Part shown: positions 29,146-37,884 of the stretch, piece after piece
Position numbering within the stretch: position 1 is the first letter of the stretch
Layout of the letters: every line of letters starts with the position of its first letter
Assembly (NCBI RefSeq): GCF_002216065.1
Contig: NZ_CP022282.1
Location: 4,808,889 to 4,872,888, forward strand
From: Chryseobacterium sp. T16E-39
Lineage (GTDB): Bacteria; Bacteroidota; Bacteroidia; Flavobacteriales; Weeksellaceae
DNA length: 64,000 bases
Reading direction: 5' to 3'
Position numbers and translations under genes: made by a program
The notes under the pieces: generated by a model
What the model was told of the DNA's origin: nothing
The model's database searches: none
What the model saw: only the letters and a program-made list of their open reading frames with translations

Positions 29146-29898
29146 ATGATATTATTGACTTTTAACATTCTGAATATCGAAGCAAAAGCAAAAAATAGCG
29201 CTCAGATTTCGGATGATGACCAATTAAAAATAACCGTTGATAATGCAAAAGCTATTCTCAGAATTTTAGATATTCATGATACGAAAGCTACTTTTTTTAT
29301 TGAGATTTCTATCGTTGAAAAACTTCATCATCTTATAAAAGCAATTTCAGGCCGTGGGCATGAAATTGCTTTTTATAATAAAAACTCTTCCCTTCCGGAA
29401 ATTGAAGGAGTGAAGAAAAATATAGAGGAATGTTTCGGAAAACAGATCCGGGGTATCCGACAAAAAGACCTCAAGCTTCCTCAGGAAAATTTGAAACTAT
29501 TGGAGTTTAATTATGTTTCGAATATTGATAACGCCAATATTCTTTTTCCTTTAAAACGATTAAAAAGAGATACGGAAATTACAGAAGAAGATGGATTGAG
29601 CATTGTTCCGGAAAGTATATCCCCATACAGCCAGTTACCATACAATGATTTTGTATTTCAAATATTGCCCATGAGGTTTTATCAGAACATGGTTTTTGAA
29701 ACGTTGAAGAATGATGAATTCGTTTTGATCTACCTTGATTCCTGGCAGTTTACAGATTTTAAAGAGCACCCTTTTGAGATTCCTTTTTACAGAAGTCTGT
29801 TTTCTGGAAAAAAAATGGAGGACAAATTAAATGACCTCCTTACCTGGATTAACGAAAAGGAAATGGCTACTTCCCGTATGAAAGATTATATTTTTTAG
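29146..29898 (+). CDS. Polysaccharide deacetylase-like protein, degenerate active site
   Basis: The 250-residue protein follows the NodB-like fold of polysaccharide deacetylases: TFNILNIEA at the N-terminus, TKATFFIEISIVEKLHHLIK, RGHEIAFYNKNSS and a DUF3473-type C-terminal part (FYQNMVFETLKNDEFVLIYLDSW). In active homologues the first strand carries Asp (TFDVED) and the motif after GHEI carries a second His (GSHxxxH). Here these read Asn and FYNKN. The metal site therefore looks broken, and the protein may be a non-catalytic relative. It converges on the methyltransferase gene at 29901. Confidence 0.68.
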   Translation: MILLTFNILNIEAKAKNSAQISDDDQLKITVDNAKAILRILDIHDTKATFFIEISIVEKLHHLIKAISGRGHEIAFYNKNSSLPEIEGVKKNIEECFGKQIRGIRQKDLKLPQENLKLLEFNYVSNIDNANILFPLKRLKRDTEITEEDGLSIVPESISPYSQLPYNDFVFQILPMRFYQNMVFETLKNDEFVLIYLDSWQFTDFKEHPFEIPFYRSLFSGKKMEDKLNDLLTWINEKEMATSRMKDYIF

Positions 29899-29900
29899 TC

Positions 29901-30728
29901 TTATTCTTCATTCTTGCAGATCGCCAACAAATCTGTAGAGTATTGCATTTCTTCCTTAAAAAGAATGTCTTCAAAAGAATATTCTGATGAAGCATCGCTT
30001 TTAGTAGTATTTTGTACAACGTTTTGCTGATTACCGGATTTTATTTTTTTTAAGAAATCGAATAGATTTTTTTGAAGTTTTAAGAGAAAAACCCTTAAGG
30101 AATAGGGATAAAAAAACAGAGTTGACGGCAATGTGATTGTTCTTTGTTTTTTGGTTCGTTTGATCTCCTCCAAAACCAGGTCCGACTCAGAACCTATTTT
30201 TAAAAGTTCTACTTTCTTAAAATGTTTTAGAAGCATTTTTTGCAGACTATCAGGAGTATATTCTTTGAGATGGAAAATATTCCAGGGTTGTTGTATGTAT
30301 CTGAAAAGTCTGTGTTTTTTATCCGGAGTTGAAATCATCAGGATGCCACCGGGATTCAGCATCTTTTTTAAATGGGCAGTGTATTCACGATCGTTGGGAA
30401 CATGCTCTATAACCTGAAAAGATGTTATAATGTCAAATTTTTCATTTTCCAATTCAGAAATTGTCATAAAGCTTAAATTAGAAGCGCGATATTCCTTTTT
30501 TGCATAATCAATAGCTTCAGTGCTTATATCAATACCAATAATGCTTCCTGCGTTCTCTGACAACATATGAGTGCCGTAACCTGAACCACATCCGAAGTCC
30601 AAAACCTTTTTGTTTTTCACAAAGTTTCTGGCATATTCGTAAGTAGCAATATGCATCAGATGAAGATATAATTCAGATTTATTGTTGAAATTTTCACTTA
30701 AAATATGCCTTTCACCAGTGTCTTTCAT
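29901..30728 (-). CDS. Class I SAM-dependent methyltransferase
   Basis: The 275-residue protein has the class I methyltransferase fold, with motif I KKVLDFGCGSGYGTHML (about 39-55), GIDISTEAIDYAKKEY, and a post-motif region FDIITSFQVIEHVPNDREY that suits small-molecule or lipid/sugar methylation. The C-terminal 70 residues are Lys- and Ser-rich (LKKIKSGNQQNVVQN) and probably form an accessory part. The substrate is unknown. Neighbours such as the deacetylase-like gene hint at glycan or envelope chemistry, but that is inference. Confidence 0.85.
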   Translation of the reverse strand: MKDTGERHILSENFNNKSELYLHLMHIATYEYARNFVKNKKVLDFGCGSGYGTHMLSENAGSIIGIDISTEAIDYAKKEYRASNLSFMTISELENEKFDIITSFQVIEHVPNDREYTAHLKKMLNPGGILMISTPDKKHRLFRYIQQPWNIFHLKEYTPDSLQKMLLKHFKKVELLKIGSESDLVLEEIKRTKKQRTITLPSTLFFYPYSLRVFLLKLQKNLFDFLKKIKSGNQQNVVQNTTKSDASSEYSFEDILFKEEMQYSTDLLAICKNEE

Positions 30729-30762
30729 CTTGTATTATTTGATTTCTGCTAAAATACAGAAT

Positions 30763-31968
30763 TTAAGACAGCTCAAAAAGCGTAATTTCCGGTAATACAC
30801 CCACTCTTCCCGGGTATCCTAAAACCCCAAATCCTCTGTTTACATAAAGGAATTTTCCTTCACTTTCATAAATGTCGGCCCATTTTGGGTACCGATACTG
30901 AACCGGTGACCATTTTATGTTTTTTAGATCTAATCCAAACTGCATCCCGTGGGTATGGCCGGATAGTGTCAGTTGGACGTTTCCTGGGTGCTGTTTGACA
31001 ATAGAATCAAAATGTGTGGGGTCATGACTCATTAATATTTTTGCTGCCGATTCCGGCACGTTTTCGAGTGCTTTATCGATGTCGCCAAATTGCGGGAAAG
31101 GTTTAAGCCCCCAGTTTTCAACTCCAAGAATGTACAGCTTCTCACCGTCTTTTTCAATGATTCGATGCTCGTTTCTCAACATGTCAAATCCTGCCTGTCT
31201 TTCATATTCTATCAGGGTATCCAGATTCTTTTTCTTGGCATCCAAAGACGACCATGTCACATAATCACCATAATCATGATTTCCAAGTACGGCAAATTTA
31301 CCATCCTTGGCTTTTATTTTTGAAAATAAAGGGATAAATGGTTTGAATTCTTCCGAAACATTATTAACCATGTCTCCGGTAAATAAGACAAGATCAGGTT
31401 TCTGTTCATTGATCAGCTCTATGGCGTGTTCCAGTTTGCTTGGATCGGCAAAACTTCCGCTGTGGACATCTGAAATTTGTATGACTTTATAACCCTTAAA
31501 ACTTTTGGGTAAATTGGCTATTTTTACTTTTACCTTCCTCACTTTATGACGGTATTTTCCAAAAGTAATTCCATCGATAAAAAGAGCGGAAAGGACACCT
31601 CCTAAGCCTAAACCTACTAAACTAAGGAACTTCCTTCTTTCAGGGAAGAAATTTTCTGCCGGGTTTCGGAATCCCAAAATATAAGTCCCGGTTCGGAAAA
31701 TATCATCAATCAAAAGGAATAATACAATGAAAATTTTAGGGAGAATGAAAATCAGAAAAAGAGACATCATCCACTGGATTCTTACGGAACTCCGGTCAGC
31801 TTTTTGAAAATGCATCACTTCATAAGCGAAGATCCCATAAATAGCTAATGATAGCACACAATACCCAATTTTCACCCATGAATTGTCTGTCAGCGTTCTT
31901 ATTGCCTGGTAGATGTAAATTTCCAGGAACAGGAAAATAGCGGCAATAATTAAAAAGTTTTTTTGCAT
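30763..31968 (-). CDS. Membrane-anchored metallophosphoesterase
   Basis: The 401-residue protein has about four membrane segments in the first 120 residues and then a calcineurin-like phosphoesterase domain. All metal-binding motifs are visible: VIQISDVHSGSF, VLFTGDMVNN, VLGNHDYGDY and LTLSGHTHGMQFG. The active site probably faces the periplasm, as in the YaeI/YkoQ-type enzymes. The ATG at 31968 is preferred over an upstream GTG at 31989 because the GTG lies inside the terminator of the preceding gene. The substrate is unknown. Confidence 0.88.
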   Translation of the reverse strand: MQKNFLIIAAIFLFLEIYIYQAIRTLTDNSWVKIGYCVLSLAIYGIFAYEVMHFQKADRSSVRIQWMMSLFLIFILPKIFIVLFLLIDDIFRTGTYILGFRNPAENFFPERRKFLSLVGLGLGGVLSALFIDGITFGKYRHKVRKVKVKIANLPKSFKGYKVIQISDVHSGSFADPSKLEHAIELINEQKPDLVLFTGDMVNNVSEEFKPFIPLFSKIKAKDGKFAVLGNHDYGDYVTWSSLDAKKKNLDTLIEYERQAGFDMLRNEHRIIEKDGEKLYILGVENWGLKPFPQFGDIDKALENVPESAAKILMSHDPTHFDSIVKQHPGNVQLTLSGHTHGMQFGLDLKNIKWSPVQYRYPKWADIYESEGKFLYVNRGFGVLGYPGRVGVLPEITLFELS

Positions 31969-31978
31969 AATCAGGTTT

Positions 31979-32010
31979 AAAAAAAGCACAAAAGAAATTT
32001 CCCTTTGTGC
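31979..32010 (-). terminator. Terminator of the KAS III-like gene
   Basis: On the minus strand GCACAAAGG pairs with CTTTTGTGC (one G-U), followed by seven T (31985-31979). Confidence 0.88.
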
Positions 32011-32036
32011 TTCAATATTTTAAATTATTTTATTGT

Positions 32037-33104
32037 TTAAGGAAATTTATAAACGATAGCATTGATGTTCATTCCGGCACCTACCGAAGTCATAACAACG
32101 TTACCTTTTTCTTTAAACGAATGACCAGCCATTTTTCCTTTAATTATTAAATCATACATCGTAGGAATAGTTGCTACAGAAGAGTTTCCAAACTCCTGAA
32201 TGGTCATAGGCGCAATGCTGTGATCATAATCCTTAACGTCATAGAGTTTATGAAGTCGCTCTATCATCGCATAATCCATTTTTGCGTTAGCCTGGTGGAT
32301 TAATATTTTGTCGATATCTTCAATAGAAAGCCCGGCGCTGTCTATGGTTTCTTTAATGGCTGCAGGTACATTTTTCAATGCATATTCATAGATCTTTCTT
32401 CCCTGCATTCTTACGAATAAACGGGTTTGATCTGAATCTTTATTGATAGATGGTCCGTTGGCCAGATAATTCAATTCAATTCCATTATCACAAATGGTAT
32501 TGTGAGCGATGATTCCTACATTTTCTTCTTCAGTAGCTCTTACAACTACTGCTCCGGCACCATCCGCGAAAATCATCCTGTTTCTGTCGTGGGGATCTGT
32601 AACACGGCTCAATGTTTCAGCACCAATTATTAAAACTGTTTTTGCTGCATGAGCTTTAATTAGATTGTTAGCAAGGATCATTGCTTCTACCCATCCCGGA
32701 CATCCGAAAAGCATGTCATAAGTTACACACTTTCTGTTGGTAATCCCTAGCTTGTTCTTTACCCTGGCAGCCATTGTAGGCATGAAGTCTGCATATCCGT
32801 TTACAGTAACTTCTCCGAAATTACTTGCATAAATAATATAATCCAGTTCTTCACCATCAATCTTAGCATCTGCAATAGCAAGTTTAGCAGCTTCATACCC
32901 GATCTGTGAGTTGGAAAGACCTTCGTCAATGAATCTTCTATTTTCTATTTCAGTAATTTCTACAAATTTTGCAATCGTTTCTTCAGCAGGTTTGTCAATC
33001 TTTACCCCATCTTCTGTATAAAACTCTGAATCAAGAAAGAAATCTCTTCCGATAATCCTTTTAGGAAGGTATGATCCAGAACCAATAATGATCGTATTCG
33101 GCAT
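32037..33104 (-). CDS. Beta-ketoacyl-ACP synthase III family protein
   Basis: The 355-residue protein belongs to the KAS III/FabH-like thiolase superfamily. The Cys-His-Asn triad is visible: Cys in MLFGCPGWVEAM, His in ILIHQANAKMDYAM, Asn in EFGNSSVATIPTMYD. These condensing enzymes start fatty acid or polyketide-like chains from acyl-CoA and malonyl-ACP. The catalytic Cys loop (FGCPGW) is unlike the standard AACSGF, so it may prefer an unusual primer. It is monocistronic between two promoters and its own terminator. Whether it is the essential FabH or a paralogue cannot be decided here. Confidence 0.85.
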   Translation of the reverse strand: MPNTIIIGSGSYLPKRIIGRDFFLDSEFYTEDGVKIDKPAEETIAKFVEITEIENRRFIDEGLSNSQIGYEAAKLAIADAKIDGEELDYIIYASNFGEVTVNGYADFMPTMAARVKNKLGITNRKCVTYDMLFGCPGWVEAMILANNLIKAHAAKTVLIIGAETLSRVTDPHDRNRMIFADGAGAVVVRATEEENVGIIAHNTICDNGIELNYLANGPSINKDSDQTRLFVRMQGRKIYEYALKNVPAAIKETIDSAGLSIEDIDKILIHQANAKMDYAMIERLHKLYDVKDYDHSIAPMTIQEFGNSSVATIPTMYDLIIKGKMAGHSFKEKGNVVMTSVGAGMNINAIVYKFP

Positions 33105-33129
33105 TCGTTTAAATGATTTTTTAAAAATG

Positions 33130-33137
33130 CAAAGTTA
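33130..33137 (-). promoter_or_regulatory. -7 box of the KAS III-like gene
   Basis: TAACTTTG on the minus strand matches TAnnTTTG, 25 bases before the ATG at 33104. Confidence 0.55.
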
Positions 33138-33174
33138 ATAATTAATCTTAATAAGAAAGAATTAAAAATATTAT

Positions 33175-33182
33175 TAAATTTG
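33175..33182 (+). promoter_or_regulatory. -7 box of the 33205/ubiE/porT genes
   Basis: TAAATTTG matches TAnnTTTG, 22 bases before the ATG at 33205. It is divergent from the KAS III-like promoter. Confidence 0.55.
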
Positions 33183-33204
33183 CAAAAATTGTACTTTACA
33201 GTCT

Positions 33205-33774
33205 ATGAAAAATAACCCCTCCTTAAAAGGTTTACTTATTGCCATTGTGGCGTTTATGATTGCCTTTGGGATTTATTTCCTTTTTTTAGCTAAGAGAAAC
33301 TATTACTTAGTAGATAACCCAACTCCCAATACCTATTATTACAGGATTAACAACGGTTCTGAGGGAATTATTTCCGCAGGACAGTCGGTGTCGGTTGATT
33401 TAAATAAAGGAAAAAATTCTATTAAAGTTTTCGATCAAAATAAAAAAATACTTTACGATTCTGCCTTCCAGGTAAATAAAATTCGTGGACTTTTGAATAT
33501 TGCCCATCAGGATTATTACATCAACCGACAATATTATGGATACAATCTTAAAAAAGATTCATTACTTTTGGAGCTCAATAAGACTGTAATCGACGGAAAA
33601 GAATATTTTGGCGGAGCTAAGCATTTCAATAAATTATTTACGGATGATTTTTATTACAATGTAGATGAAGATTATGACAGGATAATCAAAAATATTGATA
33701 AAGTGGAATCCCGATCAAAAATTTTCAGAAAACAAGATTACCTTAATTACTATAAAGAATATTACAAGTTTTGA
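33205..33774 (+). CDS. Hypothetical membrane-anchored protein
   Basis: The 189-residue protein has one membrane segment near the N-terminus (LLIAIVAFMIAFGIYFLFLA) and a soluble domain that is probably periplasmic or extracytoplasmic, rich in Tyr and Asn with strand-like YYRINNGSEG and INRQYYGYNLKKDS. I do not recognise the family. Its TGA stop overlaps the TTG start of ubiE (33771-33774), so it and ubiE are translated together, with porT following four bases after ubiE. Confidence 0.7.
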   Translation: MKNNPSLKGLLIAIVAFMIAFGIYFLFLAKRNYYLVDNPTPNTYYYRINNGSEGIISAGQSVSVDLNKGKNSIKVFDQNKKILYDSAFQVNKIRGLLNIAHQDYYINRQYYGYNLKKDSLLLELNKTVIDGKEYFGGAKHFNKLFTDDFYYNVDEDYDRIIKNIDKVESRSKIFRKQDYLNYYKEYYKF

Positions 33775-34502
33775 CAAAAGATATCAACCAAGTAACTCCC
33801 TACAATTCTGAGGCTACAAAGAAAAGCCAGGTAGAGGATATGTTCGACAATATTGCACCCAAATATGACCTTTTAAATCGGGTTTTATCAATGAAAATTG
33901 ATATCATCTGGAGAAATAAATTGGTAAAATGGATGAAAAGTGATAACCCCCAGGAAGTGCTGGATGTGGCTACAGGAACGGGAGATCTGGCAATCACCAT
34001 CGAAAAAGGAACCAGTGCAAAAGTAATTGGTTTGGATTTATCGCAACAAATGTTAAATGTTGGCGTTATTAAAATAAAAAAACTTAATTTAGACGGCAAA
34101 ATTTCCATGCAGAAGGGGGATGCAGAAAATTTACCCTTCGAGGACAATAGATTCGACTCTGTTTCCGTTGCATTTGGAGTAAGGAATTTTGAAAATCTTA
34201 CAAAAGGTTTATCAGAGTTAAGAAGAGTAGTTAAAGATAACAAAAGTGTTTTTATACTTGAGTTTTCAAAGGTTGAGGGGTTCTTGGGGCCATTTTATAT
34301 GTTTTATTTTAAAAACATATTACCTGCCATAGGGAAGTTGGTTTCTAAAGATAATAGGGCATACACATACCTTCCGGATTCTGTAAATGCTTTTCCTTTC
34401 GGGGAAAAGATGAGACAAATTCTTTTAGATACAGGATTTAAAAAAGTTGAATATAAAAAACTAAGTTTAGGTATAGCCACAATTTATAAAGCAACAAAGT
34501 AA
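33771..34502 (+). CDS. ubiE: Demethylmenaquinone methyltransferase
   Basis: The 243-residue protein methylates demethylmenaquinone to menaquinone, the quinone of flavobacteria. The SAM motif is EVLDVATGTGDLAI (about 63-76), and the UbiE signatures VSVAFGVRNFENL and LSELRRVVK are present. The chosen start is TTG, overlapping the upstream TGA (TTGA). The next in-frame Met lies at residue 23 inside the conserved N-terminus VEDMFDNIAPKYDLLN, so TTG is needed to keep the family's usual length. It sits between an unknown membrane protein and porT. Confidence 0.92.
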   Translation: MTKDINQVTPYNSEATKKSQVEDMFDNIAPKYDLLNRVLSMKIDIIWRNKLVKWMKSDNPQEVLDVATGTGDLAITIEKGTSAKVIGLDLSQQMLNVGVIKIKKLNLDGKISMQKGDAENLPFEDNRFDSVSVAFGVRNFENLTKGLSELRRVVKDNKSVFILEFSKVEGFLGPFYMFYFKNILPAIGKLVSKDNRAYTYLPDSVNAFPFGEKMRQILLDTGFKKVEYKKLSLGIATIYKATK

Positions 34503-34505
34503 CCT

Positions 34506-35288
34506 ATGAATAAATTTTTATTAAAAGCACTGGTTTTAGCCTCAGTAAATATTGCAATCTTTGCGGATGCGCAATTCAGAACCCGAAACAGAATGGATAA
34601 GTTGGAGGAATTCGATCAACAGACGTTCAGTTGGGGTTTTTATCTGAATGGTAATATACTAGACTACCGTATTGTACTTAACCCAAGATATGGTATGAAT
34701 GGGAATCAGAATCTCGTTACATCTAAAAGCAGTACAAGCTTCGGTGCCGGATTAATCGGTAAATGGAGATTGAACGATTATTTAGATCTAAGAGTAGAAC
34801 CAGGCTTGCAATTTGCTCAAAGGGAACTCACTTTCAATACGCAGTCAAATGACCAGTATGCGGCTGGTAGCTTAACGAACGCTCCTTTTACTCCATTTCT
34901 GATGACAGAAAAGGACAGAGTAAGAGAAGTAAAATCTACCTTAGTGGATATTCCGGTAATGTTGGAACTTCATGGGCAGAGATGGTATAATTCTAGACCT
35001 TACGTTGCGGCGGGGGTAAACTATATTGTAAACCTTCAATCCAATTCTACATCTACTGATGATAACTTACAGCAGGTTTTCAGATCGACTACCCACAACT
35101 TTGCGTGGTCTGCAGAAATGGGAATCCAGTTTTATTTCAATAAATTTAAACTGACTCCGGCGATCAGAGGAACATTCATCATGAATAATGAAGTAGTGGC
35201 TGATAATGCAAATACACCTCCGTATTGGTCTGCTGCAATGTCTACTTTGCAAACAAGAGCAATCATGTTTGTATTGAAATTTGAATAA
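34506..35288 (+). CDS. porT: PorT-family outer-membrane barrel protein
   Basis: The 260-residue protein has a signal peptide ending ADAQ, then strands that alternate in the style of an eight-stranded outer-membrane barrel (SWGFYLNGNILDYRIVLNP, YLDLRVEPGLQFAQREL, RPYVAAGVNYIVNL, FVLKFE). PorT/SprT is part of the type IX secretion and gliding apparatus of Bacteroidota, and its placement right after ubiE is a layout I associate with this group. The C-terminal Phe-Glu fits an outer-membrane protein. A general PorT-family barrel protein without a T9SS role cannot be excluded. Confidence 0.8.
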   Translation: MNKFLLKALVLASVNIAIFADAQFRTRNRMDKLEEFDQQTFSWGFYLNGNILDYRIVLNPRYGMNGNQNLVTSKSSTSFGAGLIGKWRLNDYLDLRVEPGLQFAQRELTFNTQSNDQYAAGSLTNAPFTPFLMTEKDRVREVKSTLVDIPVMLELHGQRWYNSRPYVAAGVNYIVNLQSNSTSTDDNLQQVFRSTTHNFAWSAEMGIQFYFNKFKLTPAIRGTFIMNNEVVADNANTPPYWSAAMSTLQTRAIMFVLKFE

Positions 35289-35310
35289 GAATTAAACTTA
35301 AAATATAAAA

Positions 35311-35337
35311 AGGAGATGCAAAAGCATCTCCTTTTTT
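35311..35337 (+). terminator. porT terminator
   Basis: AGGAGATGC pairs exactly with GCATCTCCT around AAAA, then T run. Confidence 0.93.
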
Positions 35338-35370
35338 GTTGCCGTTATCAAAATATAGGGACTTTTATTT

Positions 35371-35399
35371 TTGTTACTGTCAATATTTTTATATTTTTG
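35371..35399 (+). promoter_or_regulatory. Promoter of the coiled-coil/zapA operon
   Basis: TTG (35371-35373), 18 bases, then TATTTTTG (35392-35399), a full match. The first ATG is at 35428. Confidence 0.7.
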
Positions 35400-35427
35400 C
35401 TAATAGTTAGAATATATAAAACCTGAA

Positions 35428-35730
35428 ATGCTTCAAGATTTAGAAAATAATTTTTCAGAGCTGGAAAAAAAGATTTTGAATTTACATAAAAACTATCAGA
35501 ATCTCAGTGAGAAATTTACAGAATTGAATACAGAGCATGATGAATTGAAGAAGAAGTATGATGAAGAAAGAAAAAAAAGTCAGGTATTAGCAGAAGAACA
35601 AAAAAAGATAAAACTTTATTCAGCAATATCAGGAAATCCTGAACACAATAGATTAATGAAAAACCATATCAACCGATTGGTGAAGGAAATTGATTTCTGT
35701 ATTGCTCAGCTTCAAAACAGTGGATTATAA
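35428..35730 (+). CDS. Small coiled-coil protein upstream of zapA
   Basis: The 100-residue protein is almost entirely a coiled coil with heptad-like Leu and Ile spacing (LEKKILNLHKNYQNLSEKF, ELNTEHDELKKKYDEERKK). It starts MLQDLENNFSE. Its stop codon overlaps the zapA ATG by one base (TAATG), so it is translationally coupled to zapA. It resembles the small division-associated coiled coils of the ZapB type in size, but sequence identity cannot be judged here. A structural role next to ZapA at the division ring is an inference from context. Confidence 0.7.
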   Translation: MLQDLENNFSELEKKILNLHKNYQNLSEKFTELNTEHDELKKKYDEERKKSQVLAEEQKKIKLYSAISGNPEHNRLMKNHINRLVKEIDFCIAQLQNSGL

Positions 35731-36017
35731 TGGAGGTAAGGAGAATAACCATAAACATTGCAGGAAGAGTGTATCCGCTGAACGTACCGGCCGCAGAGGA
35801 AGAAACTTTGCGTAAAGTAGGGAAGCAGATTGAAAGTATGATTAAAGATTTTGAACAAAACTTCGATGTGAGAGATAAACAAGACGCTTTAGCCATGTGT
35901 GCCCTTAAATTAGGAACAAATGCCGAAGTGGTTTCTCTTAACTACGAAAAAAATATAAATTCAACCAACGAAAGATTAGCAAAAATTAATCTGACGCTGA
36001 ATGAAATTGGGAAATAG
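35730..36017 (+). CDS. zapA: Cell division protein ZapA
   Basis: ZapA stabilises FtsZ filaments at the division site. The 95-residue protein begins with strands EVRRITINIAGRVYPLNVPA, then the helix EEETLRKVGKQIESMIKDFE and the ALAMCALKLGTNAEVVSLNYEK block, in the ZapA order. Its length is right for the family. It is coupled to the coiled-coil gene upstream. The 6S-like RNA follows it within about 22 bases, an order seen in many bacteria. Confidence 0.92.
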   Translation: MEVRRITINIAGRVYPLNVPAAEEETLRKVGKQIESMIKDFEQNFDVRDKQDALAMCALKLGTNAEVVSLNYEKNINSTNERLAKINLTLNEIGK

Positions 36018-36038
36018 ATTTTTTTTCCTGAAACAACT

Positions 36039-36207
36039 GCCTACAATAGTTCTAACACATTAAAGGTAAACTCAACGCTAAACAATTACCGAACAAATGT
36101 CCATCGAATGGCGTGCCGGTTCTCCGGATTACAGACAATGGAAATCAGTTCAAATCGTGTTGATTAGGAGTTTACTCTATATCACTGGATTATTGTAGGC
36201 TTTTTTT
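36039..36207 (+). ncRNA. ssrS: 6S RNA (6S-Flavo type)
   Basis: The 200-base gap between zapA and rny has no ORF but has a 162-base RNA-like element. GCCTACAATAG (36039-36049) pairs with the strand TATTGTAGGC (36191-36200), closing a long hairpin, followed by seven T, an intrinsic terminator. The interior contains a second nested pairing and a purine-poor bulge. The position directly after zapA is the standard location of ssrS in many bacteria. This fits the flavobacterial 6S RNA family, which regulates RNA polymerase. The interior structure was not modelled, so the confidence is high on position and stem, moderate on ends. Confidence 0.85.
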
Positions 36208-36242
36208 ATTTAAATTTTAAGGACAATTAAAACTCAATATAT

Positions 36243-37811
36243 ATGACAACAGCCATTATAGTCGGCGTTATTTGCTTGGTAGTTGGTGCGGTTATAGGGA
36301 TTCTTTTCTCTAAAAGCTCGCTCAATACTAAGGGGAAATTTATTATAAATGATGCAAAGAAGAATGCTGAAAACCTTATAGAAAAAGCTAACGTACAAGC
36401 CGAATCCATAAAAAAAGAAAAGAATCTTCAAGCTAAAGAAAAATTCCTTGAATTGAAATCTCAGCATGATGCTGATATTCAGGTTCGTGAGAAGAAAATG
36501 CAGGAAGCTGAGAAGAGAACAAAAGATAAGGAACATAAGCTGAATGATGATCTGAGTAAAACAGGGAAACTTGAGAAAGATTTAGACAAACAGATTGCAG
36601 ATTATGCCAAGAAAAATGAGATCTTAGAAAGAAAACAACAGGAACTGGACTCTGTAACTTCCAAGAAAGTTGAAATCCTTGAAAAGATATCTAATTACAC
36701 TGCTGAAGAGGCAAAAGCTGAATTGGTAGAATCTATGAAAGCTGAAGCGAAGACCAGAGCTCAGGCTCATGTTCAAAGCATCATGGAAGAAGCTCAGCTG
36801 AATGCTAAAGGAGAGGCGAGAAAGATCGTTATTCAGACCATTCAGAGAATTGGAACAGAACAGGCTATCGAAAATTCTGTATCAGTATTTAATATTGAAT
36901 CTGATGAAGTGAAAGGTAGAATTATCGGTAGAGAGGGTAGAAATATCCGTGCTTTAGAAGCGGTAACAGGGGTGGAAATTATTGTAGATGATACTCCGGA
37001 AGCTATTTTACTTTCATGTTTCGATCCTGTGAGAAGAGAAATTGCAAGATTATCCCTTCACAGATTGGTTACTGACGGAAGAATTCACCCTGCAAGAATT
37101 GAAGAAGTTGTTGAGAAAACAAGAAAGCAGATTGAAGAGGAAATTATTGAAGTTGGAAAAAGAACCATTATAGATTTAGGAATTCATGGATTACATCCTG
37201 AATTGATTAAAATAGTAGGTAGAATGAAATACCGTTCTTCTTACGGACAAAACCTATTACAGCACTCGAGAGAAGTAGCTAATATTGCTGCAACAATGGC
37301 TGCTGAGTTAGGATTAAATGTAAAACTGGCTAAGAGAGCAGGTCTTTTACATGATATTGGTAAAGTTCCTGAACAGGAATCTGAACTTCCACATGCTTTA
37401 TTAGGAATGCAATGGGCGGAGAAATATGGTGAAAATCCAGAAGTAATCAATGCCATCGGTGCTCACCACGACGAAGTAGAAATGACTTCTTTATTATCGC
37501 CGATCATTCAGGTAGCGGATGCTATCTCAGGTGCAAGACCGGGAGCAAGACGTCAGGTATTGGAATCTTATATCCAGAGACTGAAAGATCTTGAATCAGC
37601 AGCTTTAAGTTTCGAGGGTGTATCCAGTGCTTATGCTATTCAGGCAGGTAGAGAATTAAGGGTGATGGTAGAAAGTGGAAGAGTAAATGATGAGTCAGCT
37701 TCCCAGTTATCTTATGATATTTCTGAAAAAATCCAGAACGAATTAACATATCCGGGACAGGTAAAAGTTACAGTGATCAGAGAAACGAGAGCTGTGAATA
37801 TTGCGAGATAA
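36243..37811 (+). CDS. rny: Ribonuclease Y
   Basis: RNase Y starts decay of many mRNAs at the membrane. The 522-residue protein has an N-terminal membrane segment ([20 protein letters not shown]), a long coiled coil (about 30-200), a KH domain (near 200-280 with [21 protein letters not shown]) and the HD domain ([22 protein letters not shown]). The His-Asp pair in LLHDIG and the later AHHDE are intact. The length is typical. A separate terminator follows at 37834. Confidence 0.97.
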   Translation: MTTAIIVGVICLVVGAVIGILFSKSSLNTKGKFIINDAKKNAENLIEKANVQAESIKKEKNLQAKEKFLELKSQHDADIQVREKKMQEAEKRTKDKEHKLNDDLSKTGKLEKDLDKQIADYAKKNEILERKQQELDSVTSKKVEILEKISNYTAEEAKAELVESMKAEAKTRAQAHVQSIMEEAQLNAKGEARKIVIQTIQRIGTEQAIENSVSVFNIESDEVKGRIIGREGRNIRALEAVTGVEIIVDDTPEAILLSCFDPVRREIARLSLHRLVTDGRIHPARIEEVVEKTRKQIEEEIIEVGKRTIIDLGIHGLHPELIKIVGRMKYRSSYGQNLLQHSREVANIAATMAAELGLNVKLAKRAGLLHDIGKVPEQESELPHALLGMQWAEKYGENPEVINAIGAHHDEVEMTSLLSPIIQVADAISGARPGARRQVLESYIQRLKDLESAALSFEGVSSAYAIQAGRELRVMVESGRVNDESASQLSYDISEKIQNELTYPGQVKVTVIRETRAVNIAR

Positions 37812-37833
37812 TAATTTAATAAATATATTCAGT

Positions 37834-37864
37834 AAAAACCTTTCAAGAAATTGAAAGGTTTTTT
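37834..37864 (+). terminator. rny terminator
   Basis: AAAAACCTTTCAA pairs exactly with TTGAAAGGTTTTT around GAAA, then T run. Confidence 0.93.
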
Positions 37865-37884
37865 ATTTTTATCAAAATTTAAAA

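Noticed and set aside
31969..31989. Upstream GTG start for the metallophosphoesterase
   Set aside because: It lies within the terminator stem of the KAS III-like gene.
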